Source: Ferrithrix thermotolerans DSM 19514 (GTDB lineage Bacteria; Actinomycetota; Acidimicrobiia; Acidimicrobiales; CAIXPF01). Taken from it: 64,000 nt of DNA. Shown piece by piece: positions 53,901 to 62,454 of the stretch. Each line of letters opens with the position of its first letter. The first letter of the stretch is position 1. The DNA is taken from the NCBI GenBank assembly GCA_945906305.1, contig CAMDQT010000008.1, forward strand, positions 1 through 64,000, given 5' to 3'. Below the pieces are notes generated by a model that saw only the letters and a list, made by a program, of their open reading frames with translations, had not been told where the DNA came from and ran no database searches. The translations under genes were made by a program, and so were the position numbers.

Positions 53901-56900
53901 TGGCACGCATGACCATTGGACTGGACGCAACAAGGCGCCGCGCCTGCTCCAGACCATGGCGAATGGCGATGTCGGCATCGAGGCCAAGTTCAACTCGTCG
54001 CCGACCAAACGATTCAGCGGGCAAGGTTTGATCTTCGAGGCCGATGCCAACAACTCGATCCGCTTCGGCGTCGAGCACAACGGTACGGTGATTCGGGCCA
54101 CGACCACCGTCATGGTGAACGGCCAGGCACAAATGTTGCAGTCGAAGTACCTCGACTCCGTCGCGCCGAGTTACCTCCGGGTTCTCCGTACCGGCAATTC
54201 GTGGGTGTTCGGTCGGTCCTTTGATGGGGTGGTATGGACCAACCTGCCTTCGGTGACCTTCTCGCTGGTGGTGAGCCGAGCGGGCATCTATGGCCTGTCT
54301 CACGGCACTCCGGGACCCGCCTACACGGCGTCGTTGGATTACTTCGAGAATTACGCTCAGGCTGCCTTGGTCGATGACGCGCCGAAGATGACCAATGTGA
54401 CCATCACCCCCAAGGCGCATCGTGCCGTGGTGTCTTGGACCACCAACGTGCCATCGAGCACAACGGTCCGCTATGGCTCCTCGGCGCTCGTGGCCAACAC
54501 GGTGCAGGACCCGACCTTGACCACCAGCCACCAAGCGACGGTCGACTTTCTCACTTGCGACACGCCTTATTACTTGCAACCGGTCTCATCAGCGGGGGAG
54601 GTGACGACGCAGGGAACGCCCACGTTGTTCACCACGAGCGCGTGTCCCGAGCCTTTCTCCGACGACTTCTCCTCCATGGTCGGCGACGATCGCTGGATCG
54701 TGTCGGACCCTCTCGGCGACACGGTCAGCGCCCTGTCGGGCACGAACAAGCTGTTATCTGTCCCGGCTGGTGTCGATCACAACCTGTACGCCGGGGCGAA
54801 CCGCGCCCCACGTCTTCGTCAAGATGGCCCCGTGGGGGACTTCTCCGTGGAAGCCAAGTTCGACTCGGTGCTCACGGCCCGATTCCAGATGCAAGGCATA
54901 GCCGTGGAACAGGACGCCACCTCGTTCCTGCGGGTGGAGATCCACCACGACGGCTCCGGCCCCAAGGCCTACGTCGTCGCGGTCATCGACGCAGTCGCCA
55001 CGACGATGATCGCTCCCGCCTCGTTGCCGACGAGCGGTTCCCATTACCTGCGCCTAGCTCGCGCCGCTAACAGCTGGACCGTTCGTCATTCGGAGAACGG
55101 CACGGATTGGACGACCGTCGGTTTGTTCAACCTTGCCCTTCGGTCCAACTATCTGTCGCCCTATGTGGGCACGACGTCGACTGGCAATGGCACATCCCCG
55201 TCATTCGTAGGGTCGATCGACTACTTCTTCAACACGGCAGCGCCCATCGAGCCCGAGGATGCTGCGGGCGACGTCACTCCGCCGGTCATGAGTGCCATCG
55301 TTGCGGCCTCAACCGAGTCCAATGCCCAGGAGGCCACGGTCACCTGGAGCACGGATGAGCTTGCCTCGAGCCGGGTTGAGTGGGGGTTGTCGGGTCCCAC
55401 CGGTCTGCCGGTGGTGGTCGACAACACGACGGTGTTCGCTCACACCGCCACGCTCAGCCCGGTCTCCTGCGGGAAGACGTATGCCTTCCGAGTCTTAGGC
55501 AACGACTCGGCGGGTAACACCGGACGGAGCGGGGAACAAACGTTTGTCGCTCCGGTCTGCCCGGCCGGCCCGGTATCGGACGACTTCAGCTCAACATTGC
55601 TCGACCAGCGCTGGCTCGTGGTGGACAAGGCCGGTGACGGCACGATCAGCACGACGGGTGGGCTGCTCATCCTCGATGTACCCGCCGCCTCTCGGCACGA
55701 TCTTTCTGGCTCCAATAGCAAGGCGCTTCGGGTGCTTCAGCCAGTACCCGACACCGACCTAAGTATCGAGGTCGGCTTCGAATCGGTGGTCAATCTGTCC
55801 ACGCAGATGCAAGGGGTCGTGTTCGAGGCCGAAAACGGCAACCTCGTACGTTTCGACCTTTCGTCGAACGGTGTCGAGACCCGGGCCTTCGTCGGGTTCC
55901 TCGACCCGCCCTCTCTAAGCACGTTGGCCTACGTTGCCGTGCCAGGTTCCTCGGCGAGCCGGTTGCGGGTGTCACGGGTCGGCTCGGGCTGGACCTTCGA
56001 GCATTCTTCGGACGGCACCACCTTTGCTACCGTCTACAGCGGCGACCTCGGTGCCTTTGCCCCGGTGAGGGTCGGTCCATTCGCGGGGAACGCCAATACG
56101 GTCCTGTCCTCCGTGCCGCGGCACACCGCGGTGGTGGACCACTTCCTCAACACGGCGGTGACCAACGGCGCCGAAGACGGTGGCTTGGTCGGCGGGCCGG
56201 AACTCGACGTCTTCGGCGGCTCGTCGATGCAGTTCGGTGTACCTGGCCTGACCCAGCCTGACATCAACATCCCCGGCCGGGTCAGCGACCCCGACGGTGT
56301 TTCGGTGCTGACCTACAGCTTGAATGGCGCGATGCCGGTGGCGATGGGTGTCGGTCGCGATGGCCGCCGTCTGACGACGGCGGGTGAATTCAATGCGGCT
56401 ATCGCGGCCGACAGCCTGCAAAACGGTCTGAACACCGTGACCTTCCGGGCGGTGGATGGGTACTCCAATAGTTCGACCGCGACGGTGGAAGTCACCTGGA
56501 CGCCTGGCAACAGTTGGCCGCTGCCATACCACGTGGACTGGGCCAGCACCGTCAACTTGCGCAACGCCGTGCAGGTCGTTGATGGCGACTGGGCTATCGA
56601 AGGCGACACGGTCCGCAACACCGATGTCGGCTACGACCGCATCATGAGCGTCGGTGACGGTACTTGGAAGTCCTTCGAGGCCACCGTCCCCATCACGATC
56701 AACTCCGTCGATCCGGCTGGCGCCCTGACGCCGAATGGCGGGGCGGCAATTGGGTTCATTCCCCATTGGCAGGGCCACAGCGATGTCGGTTTCAGCCAGC
56801 CTCACTGGGGTTTCGACGAAAGGCTAGGTGGATGCGTTTGGTATCGCTTCGAAGCACCCGGCCGCCAGCAGAGACTCGAAATTCGCGACTCTCGGTCGGT

Positions 56901-59514
56901 CCTTAGCGCCGAAGATTTCACCGGCAAGACGTTGACGCCGGGGGTGACCTATATCTTCAAGATGCGAGCCGTGTCCACCGAGGGCAGTGGACCCATCTAC
57001 CAGCTCAAGGTCTGGCCGGCGAGCGAGCCAGAGTCCGCAACGTGGGATGTGACCAGCCAGCTGCCGATCGGAGGCCCAGATGCTGGTTCTCTGATTCTGG
57101 TTGCGCACTATGTCGATGCCAGCTTCGGGGACCTCTCCGTGACGGAGCTGACCGCCGACACGCCCTCGATCAGCCCTGCTGGCGGTACGTTTGCCGGGCT
57201 GTCGACGGTCACGATGAACAGCGAGATGGCCGGTTCGGAGGTCCGCTTCACGCTCGACGGCTCCGAACCCGGGCCCACTTCGATCCTGTACACGGGCCCG
57301 TTCTTCCTTGCCCAGTCGGCGCTGGTGCGGGCCAAGGCATTCCACGATGACTTCGAGCCGAGTGACGAGCGACAGGCCAGCTTCACCATCAACGCTGGCC
57401 CGCAACGGGTCACGACCTCGTTGCAGGTCCTCTACCAGTTCGCCGAAGGGCACGGATCCACAGTGTTCGATTCGTCTGGGGTGGGCACGGCCGCCAACCT
57501 GACCATCGAATCCGGCTCGGTGAGTTGGCTTCCCTACGGCGCACTGCGAGTGAACTCGTCGGCGGTGATACGAACGGCGGGCGCCGTCGGCAAGGTCAAC
57601 ACGGCCGTGGCGGCGAGTGGCGCCTTCAGCTTCGAGGCATGGGTCGATCCGAAGGACACCGTCCAAGGACCCGCGGCCGTTGTGGGCATTGGACCGTCTA
57701 CCGGTGCTGAGCGCAACGCCTCTCTGGCCCAAAACGGTACCGGCTATCGCTCGGTGGTGCGTACCGGTTCGACCAGTACTGGCGGCACCGCGGATTCTGT
57801 CCCGCTTGCGGTTCGGCCGTCGTTGCACCACGTCGTGTTCACTCGAGATTCGGGCGGTTACACCAAGACCTGGATTGACGGGGTGCAGGTCGCCAGCGGT
57901 AGACGGGCGGGTGTGTTGACGAATTGGAACACCGCGTATCGCCTAGGGGTCGCCGCCATTCCTAACGGTTCTGAGTCGTGGTTGGGTGACCTGTACCTCG
58001 TCGCTGTCTACAGCCGGGCCCTGACACCTGCTCAAGTCGGGCAGAACTTCCAGGCTGGTCCGTACCCCGCGAACTCTGCGCCGGTGGTGGACGCCGGACC
58101 ACCGACAAGCGTGCAAGAGGGTACCCCCGGCGCACTCGTCGGCACCGCTACCGACGACGGCATGCCCACCTTGCCAGGCTCGGTGACTCTGACCTGGTCC
58201 ATGGTCTCTGGACCTGGCACCGGCACCTTTGGGTCCCCCAATGCCGCGGCCACGTCGGTCGCCTTCTCCCAAGACGGCCAGTACGTCCTACAGCTAACGG
58301 CAAGCGACGGGATACTCACGTCCTCGGACACGGTCGTGGTCACGGCAACGCCAGACCCCACGGTCGCCACTCGGCCGGTCATCACCCCGGCGGGGGGGAC
58401 CTATGACCTCTCGGTTGAGGTGACGATTCTGAGCAGTTTGGTTGGTTCGGATGTTCGTTATACGACGGATGGTTCGGCGGTGGATGCGTCGTCGTTGTTG
58501 TATGCGGGTCCGTTTACGTTGGATCAGTCGGCGACGGTGAAGGCTCGGACCTTCAGCGTCGGGCTCACCGGCTCGGCTGAGGTGAGCGCGTCTTACACGG
58601 TTCTGCCTGCGGTCATCACGATGGCGGGGGGGACCTATGACCTCTCGGCTGGGGTGACGATTCTGAGCAGTTTGGTTGGTTCGGATGTTCGTTATACGAC
58701 GGATGGTTCGGCGGTGGATGCGTCGTCGTTGTTGTATGCGGGTCCGTTCACGTTGAATCAGTCGGCGACGGTGAAGGCTCGAACCTTCAGCGCCGGGACG
58801 GCGGATTCGGTTGAGGTGAGCGCGTCTTACACGGTGTTGTCTCCATCGGCCCGGGTGACTGCTGGTTTGGTTGCTTTCTATGACCTCGATGAGGGTTCGG
58901 GTGCGACCATCAGGGACACGTCGGGGTTTGGCACGCCGCTGGATCTGACGGTGGCGAACCCGAGTCGGACCACGTGGGTGGTTGGCGGTCTCCGCTTCAA
59001 CGAGGCCACCTACGCCTTGTCGAACACCAGCGCCACCAAAGTGACCGAAGCGGTCAAAGCCTCGGGCGCCGTCACCTTGGAGGCCTGGCTCACCCCGGCG
59101 AATGCCACGCAGAGCGGACCGGCCATGATCGTGAACATGTCAGCGAGTCCGACCGGTCGGAACTGGGCCTTGGGCCAGGCCGGATCGAGCTACTCCACCA
59201 AGTTCCGAACGAGCACGACCACGGCGGACGGCGAGGTGGCCACCACCACTCCCGGCGCGACCACCGCCCGCCAGCATGTCGTGTACAGCAGGGGCAGCAC
59301 AGGCGCAGTGCGGGTATACATCAATGGCACGTTGGTCACCTCGAGGACCTTGGTCGGCAACCTGAGCACTTGGGTGCTGTCGCACAAGCTCTCCTTGGGC
59401 GCCGAGCGAGATGGCACGAGGCCGTGGTTGGGCACGATACACACGGTCGCCATCTACAGCCGAGCGCTGACCTCGACCGAGGTCAGCCAGAATTTCGTCG
59501 CGGGCGAGGCATGA
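50986..59514 (+). CDS. Giant secreted multidomain lectin-like protein
   Basis: The 2842-residue product has a signal peptide (about 1-42, ending EPAGAG). Approximate domains follow: an Ig-like domain (451-535, with LSYQWRKNNVAIPGA), a DUF2341-like domain (541-653, from WWDATWDFRVPVTV) and three DUF1349/LamG-type domains starting near 935, 1224 and 1530 at DDFS motifs, separated by FN3-like domains. Then come a cadherin-like region (1738-1840), three chitobiase-C-terminal-type repeats (2060, 2466, 2544), a PKD-like domain (2363-2455) and two LamG-type domains (2145-2365, 2622-2842). No catalytic site or sortase signal is evident. It probably binds or scaffolds the exopolysaccharide outside the cell. 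It is coupled to the next wzc-like gene by ATGA. Confidence 0.88.
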   Translation: MVRFRTRRLALSRRLSMAGLVLAVLSLSLISVAVRSEPAGAGIYFNDVEYTYKEYWASHNSFTAGCGVHATSGGSWYSEPMGCTKSITLTIPDNIQGAIAAVIYVDLWRNRPGGSARFSINDGPQIRPSRGSLFSRDTYTNPVPLTQLRQGANTITFDETTGAFHVHDLMVRVYYSPTQPLVPGPGSDVTPPTGSLDLISAASVNRTPLQGGTLNVDNNEITLSASANAAAYVEFHAYYDGFDEDNDGQTLDWHNFTHNNWAPGGTAAKPTGATMGHIGTDSAAPYRVTWSLPEVKNQSGVKFKVRIVDGAGNVREAPGGVSSPFTLARSYQVESYTIAGFEDAGLFFDGLPQLATRAITLPTDLGNVSRAYLLGNFWGNPGISLNDNSYFRAFTTGEDTWRTSKRELTINHLKPGINTIKYGFVPPEFGHLIEKPGPMVVIHRTAPAGTPVITTQPVATVVGQGLQATFTATATGAPDLSYQWRKNNVAIPGAVELSYTTTPLQPADSGNAYSVVVTNGQGSATSTAATVTVLPTGVATGPWWDATWDFRVPVTVSPGDTARSDKTVEVLLNFSELMRNAGNGGPSFDPNSVRVVEVDASGTVIDANVARQVDPAEGYSAAVNAKANVIFTMTGTTNPETSRTYHVYFDKTVKNIPAPTVTPRITVTDNVLDGGFASYQFNGIGSTWVYHKEGGGFSKLLDAEGVDWINWRTNTGAAGDYRGVPNAVMPSNGGYFHPGRAGAGTSRIVSTGPLKITIETESADKLWVARWEVYPTYATFSMVRANKLFWFLYEALPGGTLDLGGNDVVVRSDGQSVNIDGTFHTDLPGQEWVYVGDKAMHRSFYVAHHQDEGSVESYWLLQGQMPVLGFGRGGKSLNESFLNPTINGQPQTFTVGLVDSTDFDVAARGIRAAYQPLVVQTGAAEFNGVFNGLESDDFSDGSLNSRWTFYDPVGNTVLSTTGTDVQLAIPGVGTHDHWTGRNKAPRLLQTMANGDVGIEAKFNSSPTKRFSGQGLIFEADANNSIRFGVEHNGTVIRATTTVMVNGQAQMLQSKYLDSVAPSYLRVLRTGNSWVFGRSFDGVVWTNLPSVTFSLVVSRAGIYGLSHGTPGPAYTASLDYFENYAQAALVDDAPKMTNVTITPKAHRAVVSWTTNVPSSTTVRYGSSALVANTVQDPTLTTSHQATVDFLTCDTPYYLQPVSSAGEVTTQGTPTLFTTSACPEPFSDDFSSMVGDDRWIVSDPLGDTVSALSGTNKLLSVPAGVDHNLYAGANRAPRLRQDGPVGDFSVEAKFDSVLTARFQMQGIAVEQDATSFLRVEIHHDGSGPKAYVVAVIDAVATTMIAPASLPTSGSHYLRLARAANSWTVRHSENGTDWTTVGLFNLALRSNYLSPYVGTTSTGNGTSPSFVGSIDYFFNTAAPIEPEDAAGDVTPPVMSAIVAASTESNAQEATVTWSTDELASSRVEWGLSGPTGLPVVVDNTTVFAHTATLSPVSCGKTYAFRVLGNDSAGNTGRSGEQTFVAPVCPAGPVSDDFSSTLLDQRWLVVDKAGDGTISTTGGLLILDVPAASRHDLSGSNSKALRVLQPVPDTDLSIEVGFESVVNLSTQMQGVVFEAENGNLVRFDLSSNGVETRAFVGFLDPPSLSTLAYVAVPGSSASRLRVSRVGSGWTFEHSSDGTTFATVYSGDLGAFAPVRVGPFAGNANTVLSSVPRHTAVVDHFLNTAVTNGAEDGGLVGGPELDVFGGSSMQFGVPGLTQPDINIPGRVSDPDGVSVLTYSLNGAMPVAMGVGRDGRRLTTAGEFNAAIAADSLQNGLNTVTFRAVDGYSNSSTATVEVTWTPGNSWPLPYHVDWASTVNLRNAVQVVDGDWAIEGDTVRNTDVGYDRIMSVGDGTWKSFEATVPITINSVDPAGALTPNGGAAIGFIPHWQGHSDVGFSQPHWGFDERLGGCVWYRFEAPGRQQRLEIRDSRSVLSAEDFTGKTLTPGVTYIFKMRAVSTEGSGPIYQLKVWPASEPESATWDVTSQLPIGGPDAGSLILVAHYVDASFGDLSVTELTADTPSISPAGGTFAGLSTVTMNSEMAGSEVRFTLDGSEPGPTSILYTGPFFLAQSALVRAKAFHDDFEPSDERQASFTINAGPQRVTTSLQVLYQFAEGHGSTVFDSSGVGTAANLTIESGSVSWLPYGALRVNSSAVIRTAGAVGKVNTAVAASGAFSFEAWVDPKDTVQGPAAVVGIGPSTGAERNASLAQNGTGYRSVVRTGSTSTGGTADSVPLAVRPSLHHVVFTRDSGGYTKTWIDGVQVASGRRAGVLTNWNTAYRLGVAAIPNGSESWLGDLYLVAVYSRALTPAQVGQNFQAGPYPANSAPVVDAGPPTSVQEGTPGALVGTATDDGMPTLPGSVTLTWSMVSGPGTGTFGSPNAAATSVAFSQDGQYVLQLTASDGILTSSDTVVVTATPDPTVATRPVITPAGGTYDLSVEVTILSSLVGSDVRYTTDGSAVDASSLLYAGPFTLDQSATVKARTFSVGLTGSAEVSASYTVLPAVITMAGGTYDLSAGVTILSSLVGSDVRYTTDGSAVDASSLLYAGPFTLNQSATVKARTFSAGTADSVEVSASYTVLSPSARVTAGLVAFYDLDEGSGATIRDTSGFGTPLDLTVANPSRTTWVVGGLRFNEATYALSNTSATKVTEAVKASGAVTLEAWLTPANATQSGPAMIVNMSASPTGRNWALGQAGSSYSTKFRTSTTTADGEVATTTPGATTARQHVVYSRGSTGAVRVYINGTLVTSRTLVGNLSTWVLSHKLSLGAERDGTRPWLGTIHTVAIYSRALTSTEVSQNFVAGEA
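58381..58848 (+). repeat. Two near-identical 234-bp tandem units in the giant gene
   Basis: Units 58381-58614 and 58615-58848 encode the second and third chitobiase-type repeats (TYDLS...VTILSSLVGSDVRYTTDGSA). About 95 consecutive bases are identical between them. Their third codon positions are rich in T, unlike the rest of the gene. Both points suggest a recent duplication of imported or newly shuffled sequence. Confidence 0.85.
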
Positions 59515-60914
59515 ACGTAATGCGTGACCCTTGGAGTGTTGTGGGCACCGTTGAACTGCGCTATGCCTTGAGGCGCTATGGACCTCTTTGCATCGCCACC
59601 TTTCTGGTCAGCGTGTTGGTTGGTGCCGCGGCGGCCTACATACCCGCAAAAACCTATGTAACGGGCGCCACCCTCACCGTCGCCGCGGCTGGCCCATCCG
59701 GACCAGATAAGACCACGCCGACCACCGCCTCGATCGGCGTGATGGGCTTTGCGTTGCCAGCGTTACAGGCCCGGGCCGGGTCCCAGGCGCTGCAGGATGA
59801 AGTGGCGGCGGACGTGCCCGCGGAGTTCCGCTACATACCAGTTCGTGTGTCGGCCGTGGCGTCAACGAGCCTTTTGACCATTTCCGGTACCAGCCGGTCG
59901 GCCGCGGCAGCATCGGCCTATGTGAACGCCATGGCCAACGCACTTGCGTCGAATGAAAGGCCTATGGCGGCGTTCCGGCTCACCCTGCTTGATTCGGCGC
60001 CGGTACCGAGACGGCCTGTGTCGCCCCGGCCCAAGCCGATCTTGATCGCGGCGATCGTGTTCGGTTTGATAAGCGCGCTCTTTGTCGGTCTCGCCACTCG
60101 GAGCATTTGCCTTACGTTCGATCCAAAGACGTTGACAGTCCGCCGCTTTGGCGCGACTGCGCTGGGAGAAATACCCAGGAACAGGTCGCTGTCTCGTGGT
60201 CGCAGCGATTTGTTGTCGCATTTGGCATCTGATTCACCAGGCGACCTCGCTTTGGCCTTCCAGAAGGCACGCACGAACTTGCAGCTCCGCTTGGCGCAGA
60301 CGGACGTCAGCAGCGTCGCGGTGATCGCCACCCGCGGGGGGCTGGGTTGCTCGACCATTGCGGTCGGAATTGCTTACTCGCTGGGATCGGTGGGCGGTGA
60401 GGTGGTGCTGATCGAGGCGGACCTTCAAACGCCCTCGTTGGCCAAGTTGCTGGGCGTTTCCGCCGGCGACGGGCTCGGTTCGATGACCGAAAGTGGGCAC
60501 CAACCATCGGTACAGACCACGAAATTCCGTGGCATCGGGTTGGTGAACGCCGCGGCGGAGCCCGGAAAAGGGGATGTCGCCATCAGCCCGATGGTGCATC
60601 GTGCTTTGTCAGAATTGCGCCATGGGCCGAACCTACTGGTCGTCGATGCTCCGCCGCTGCACGAGGCACCTGATGCGATGTTGGTCGCCGCGCTGGTCGA
60701 TGCGGTGGTCCTGGTGGTCGGCCCGAAGCCCAAACAGCAGGTCGAGGCCACGGCGGTCATTGCGGGTCTTGAGGAAATCGAGGCGACGGTGCTCGGGGTC
60801 GTTGTCAACGGGGTTTCGCCTCGTCGATTCCGGCGCGCGAACCGCAACCACCATAGCGCCCTGGCGGGGACCACAATTGCCCCTCCTGTAGCGGAGGGAA
60901 TGCTGGTTCAGTAG
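59511..60914 (+). CDS. Wzc-like protein with degenerate kinase P-loop
   Basis: The 467-residue protein has the chain-length-regulator layout: membrane helices at about 24-44 and 173-196 flanking an outside domain, then a BY-kinase-like cytoplasmic domain. The Walker A region reads ATRGGLGCSTIAVGIA, with cysteine 280 where lysine is expected. Walker A' is LIEADLQTP (Glu for the usual Asp) and Walker B is LLVVDAPPLH. No tyrosine cluster ends the protein. It is probably catalytically weak or dead and acts as an adaptor or co-polymerase. The ATG overlaps the giant gene's stop. It bounds the locus on the right. Confidence 0.85.
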   Translation: MNVMRDPWSVVGTVELRYALRRYGPLCIATFLVSVLVGAAAAYIPAKTYVTGATLTVAAAGPSGPDKTTPTTASIGVMGFALPALQARAGSQALQDEVAADVPAEFRYIPVRVSAVASTSLLTISGTSRSAAAASAYVNAMANALASNERPMAAFRLTLLDSAPVPRRPVSPRPKPILIAAIVFGLISALFVGLATRSICLTFDPKTLTVRRFGATALGEIPRNRSLSRGRSDLLSHLASDSPGDLALAFQKARTNLQLRLAQTDVSSVAVIATRGGLGCSTIAVGIAYSLGSVGGEVVLIEADLQTPSLAKLLGVSAGDGLGSMTESGHQPSVQTTKFRGIGLVNAAAEPGKGDVAISPMVHRALSELRHGPNLLVVDAPPLHEAPDAMLVAALVDAVVLVVGPKPKQQVEATAVIAGLEEIEATVLGVVVNGVSPRRFRRANRNHHSALAGTTIAPPVAEGMLVQ

Positions 60915-61006
60915 CAAACGCCGCGACCGCGCCGCGGACGTGTCCCTGCGGCGCTGTCCGTGCCTTGGAGGCAGGTTAGGGACAAAGCGCGTGCCAGGAT
61001 ACGGCG

Positions 61007-61465
61007 ATGCAGGTGACGGCACGGGTGGACTACGCGGTGCGGACGCTGCTGGAGTTGGCGGCGCGGCCCGATGAACGCCTCACCAGGGACGACATCGCCG
61101 AGGCTCAGGATATTCCCCGGCGCTATCTGGAGGTAGTGCTGAGCCAACTGCGCATTGCCGGAATGGTCAGCGGCCAGCGCGGCGCAGCCGGCGGTTACAA
61201 CCTGGGCCGGTCCCCGGCTCAGATCACCGTGGCCGAGGTGACCCGTGCTGTGGACGGTCCCCTCACGCTGGTGCAGGGCCAGCGTCCCGAGGAGATGTCC
61301 TACTCGGGGTCGAGTGCGCACCTGCCCGAACTGTGGATCGGTCTACGGGCCTCGTTACGCGCCGTGCTGGAGTCGGTGACGATCATGGACCTGTTGACCG
61401 GGCATCTTCCCGCGTCGGTGCAGGTCTTGATCGATGACCCCGATGCTTGGGCGCCTCGGCGCTAA
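61007..61465 (+). CDS. Rrf2-family transcriptional regulator lacking Fe-S cysteines
   Basis: This 152-residue protein has the Rrf2 winged helix: MQVTARVDYAVRTLLELAAR, AEAQDIPRRYLEVVLSQLRI and the wing SGQRGAAGGYNLGRSPAQIT. It contains no cysteine at all, so it cannot bind the Fe-S cluster used by IscR, NsrR and RsrR. It may sense a small molecule, as CymR does through a partner protein. AGGA lies seven bases before the ATG. Its 3' end overlaps the convergent TauE-like gene by four bases. Confidence 0.88.
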   Translation: MQVTARVDYAVRTLLELAARPDERLTRDDIAEAQDIPRRYLEVVLSQLRIAGMVSGQRGAAGGYNLGRSPAQITVAEVTRAVDGPLTLVQGQRPEEMSYSGSSAHLPELWIGLRASLRAVLESVTIMDLLTGHLPASVQVLIDDPDAWAPRR

Positions 61466-62400
61466 TGGCAGTGGGTTTCCGATGGGCTCGCGCTCGAGGC
61501 GGCGTTGTCGGTGCGGGCCTGTCGGCGTTGGCGGTGCCAGCGTTCTAGGGGTGGCTTCACTGCGGCGAAGCTCACGGCCAGGGGGATCGTCAAGTAGGCG
61601 ATCCAGCGACTGCCGGGAAGGTCCGTTGTGCCCGCCAGCTCGCGGGCTTGGGTGATGAGCAGTAGGCCAGCCACGGCGAGGCCGAGGAGCCGGGGCCGGA
61701 AAAGTCGCACCGCATAGGCCGCGAGCGGCGACGCGACGACGCCGCCGAGCAGCATGGCGCCGATGACATCGAAGCGAAGGCCGTCCCGGCCCATGGTGCT
61801 GATGAGGCTTCCAGCAGAGACGACCGCGACGGCGACCTCGGCGGTGTTGACGCAACCGATGGCGTAGCGCGGCGCGACGCCTCGGTGCAGCAGAAACGGC
61901 GTCACAACCGGTCCCCACGCGCCGACAAGTCCGTTCGTGACCCCACCGGCCATGCCGGCCAGCTCGGTGCCGCGGGTGTTGACGTCGATCATCGCGGCGG
62001 CGGCGCTGTCGGCCGGCTCGGTGGCGGTATGGATGGGCGAACTGAAGCGGACCAGGATGCGAACGCCCACCAGGGTCAGCAGGATGGCGAGGTATGGCCG
62101 CAGCTCGTTCCCGTCCACGTTGGCCAACACCGTGGTGCCGATGAGCGCGCCGATCGAGCCGGGGATGGCCAAGCGGGCGACAAGGCGCTTGTCGATGTTG
62201 CCGAGCCGCCAATGCGAGAGGCCAGCGGCCACCCCGGTCGCTACCTTGGCCACGTTTATCGAGGCCGAGACCGCACCGGGGGCGATTCCCATGCTCAACA
62301 TGATGCTCGAGGAGGTGGGGCCGAACCCCATGCCGAGCGAGCCGTCGACCATCGAGGCAAGGAAGCCGGCGAGCGCGACCCCGATGAGTTCGTTGGACAT
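61462..62400 (-). CDS. TauE/SafE-family sulfite/organosulfonate exporter-like permease
   Basis: The 312-residue membrane protein has about eight helices in two halves. It shows the family's LASMVDGSLGMGFGPTSSSIML and GAVSASINVAKVATGVAAGL segments, and AGMAGGVTNGLVGAWGPVVT in the second half. TauE/SafE proteins export sulfite, sulfonates or related anions, which is of interest next to sulfation genes, though other substrates are known. ATG 62400 gives the conserved start. A possible operator lies just upstream. A crotonase gene lies 54 bases further upstream on the same strand. Confidence 0.88.
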   Translation of the reverse strand: MSNELIGVALAGFLASMVDGSLGMGFGPTSSSIMLSMGIAPGAVSASINVAKVATGVAAGLSHWRLGNIDKRLVARLAIPGSIGALIGTTVLANVDGNELRPYLAILLTLVGVRILVRFSSPIHTATEPADSAAAAMIDVNTRGTELAGMAGGVTNGLVGAWGPVVTPFLLHRGVAPRYAIGCVNTAEVAVAVVSAGSLISTMGRDGLRFDVIGAMLLGGVVASPLAAYAVRLFRPRLLGLAVAGLLLITQARELAGTTDLPGSRWIAYLTIPLAVSFAAVKPPLERWHRQRRQARTDNAASSASPSETHCH

Positions 62401-62411
62401 GGCGGTAATCC

Positions 62412-62427
62412 TATCGGAGTACCGGTA
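62412..62427. promoter_or_regulatory. Candidate operator upstream of the TauE-like gene
   Basis: TATCGG (62412-62417) and CCGGTA (62422-62427) form an inverted repeat with one mismatch and a four-base spacer. It lies 12 bases upstream of the TauE-like ATG on the minus strand. The adjacent Rrf2 regulator is one candidate binder, but this is inference. Confidence 0.3.
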
Positions 62428-62454
62428 TTTAGCCATGGGGCCATGGACCCGAGC

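Noticed and set aside
58974-59510. Upstream extension of the second wzc-like frame into the giant gene
   Set aside because: The translation before 59511 is His/Arg/Gly-rich and antithetical to the LamG domain coded in the other frame. ATG 59511 starts a normal chain-length domain.
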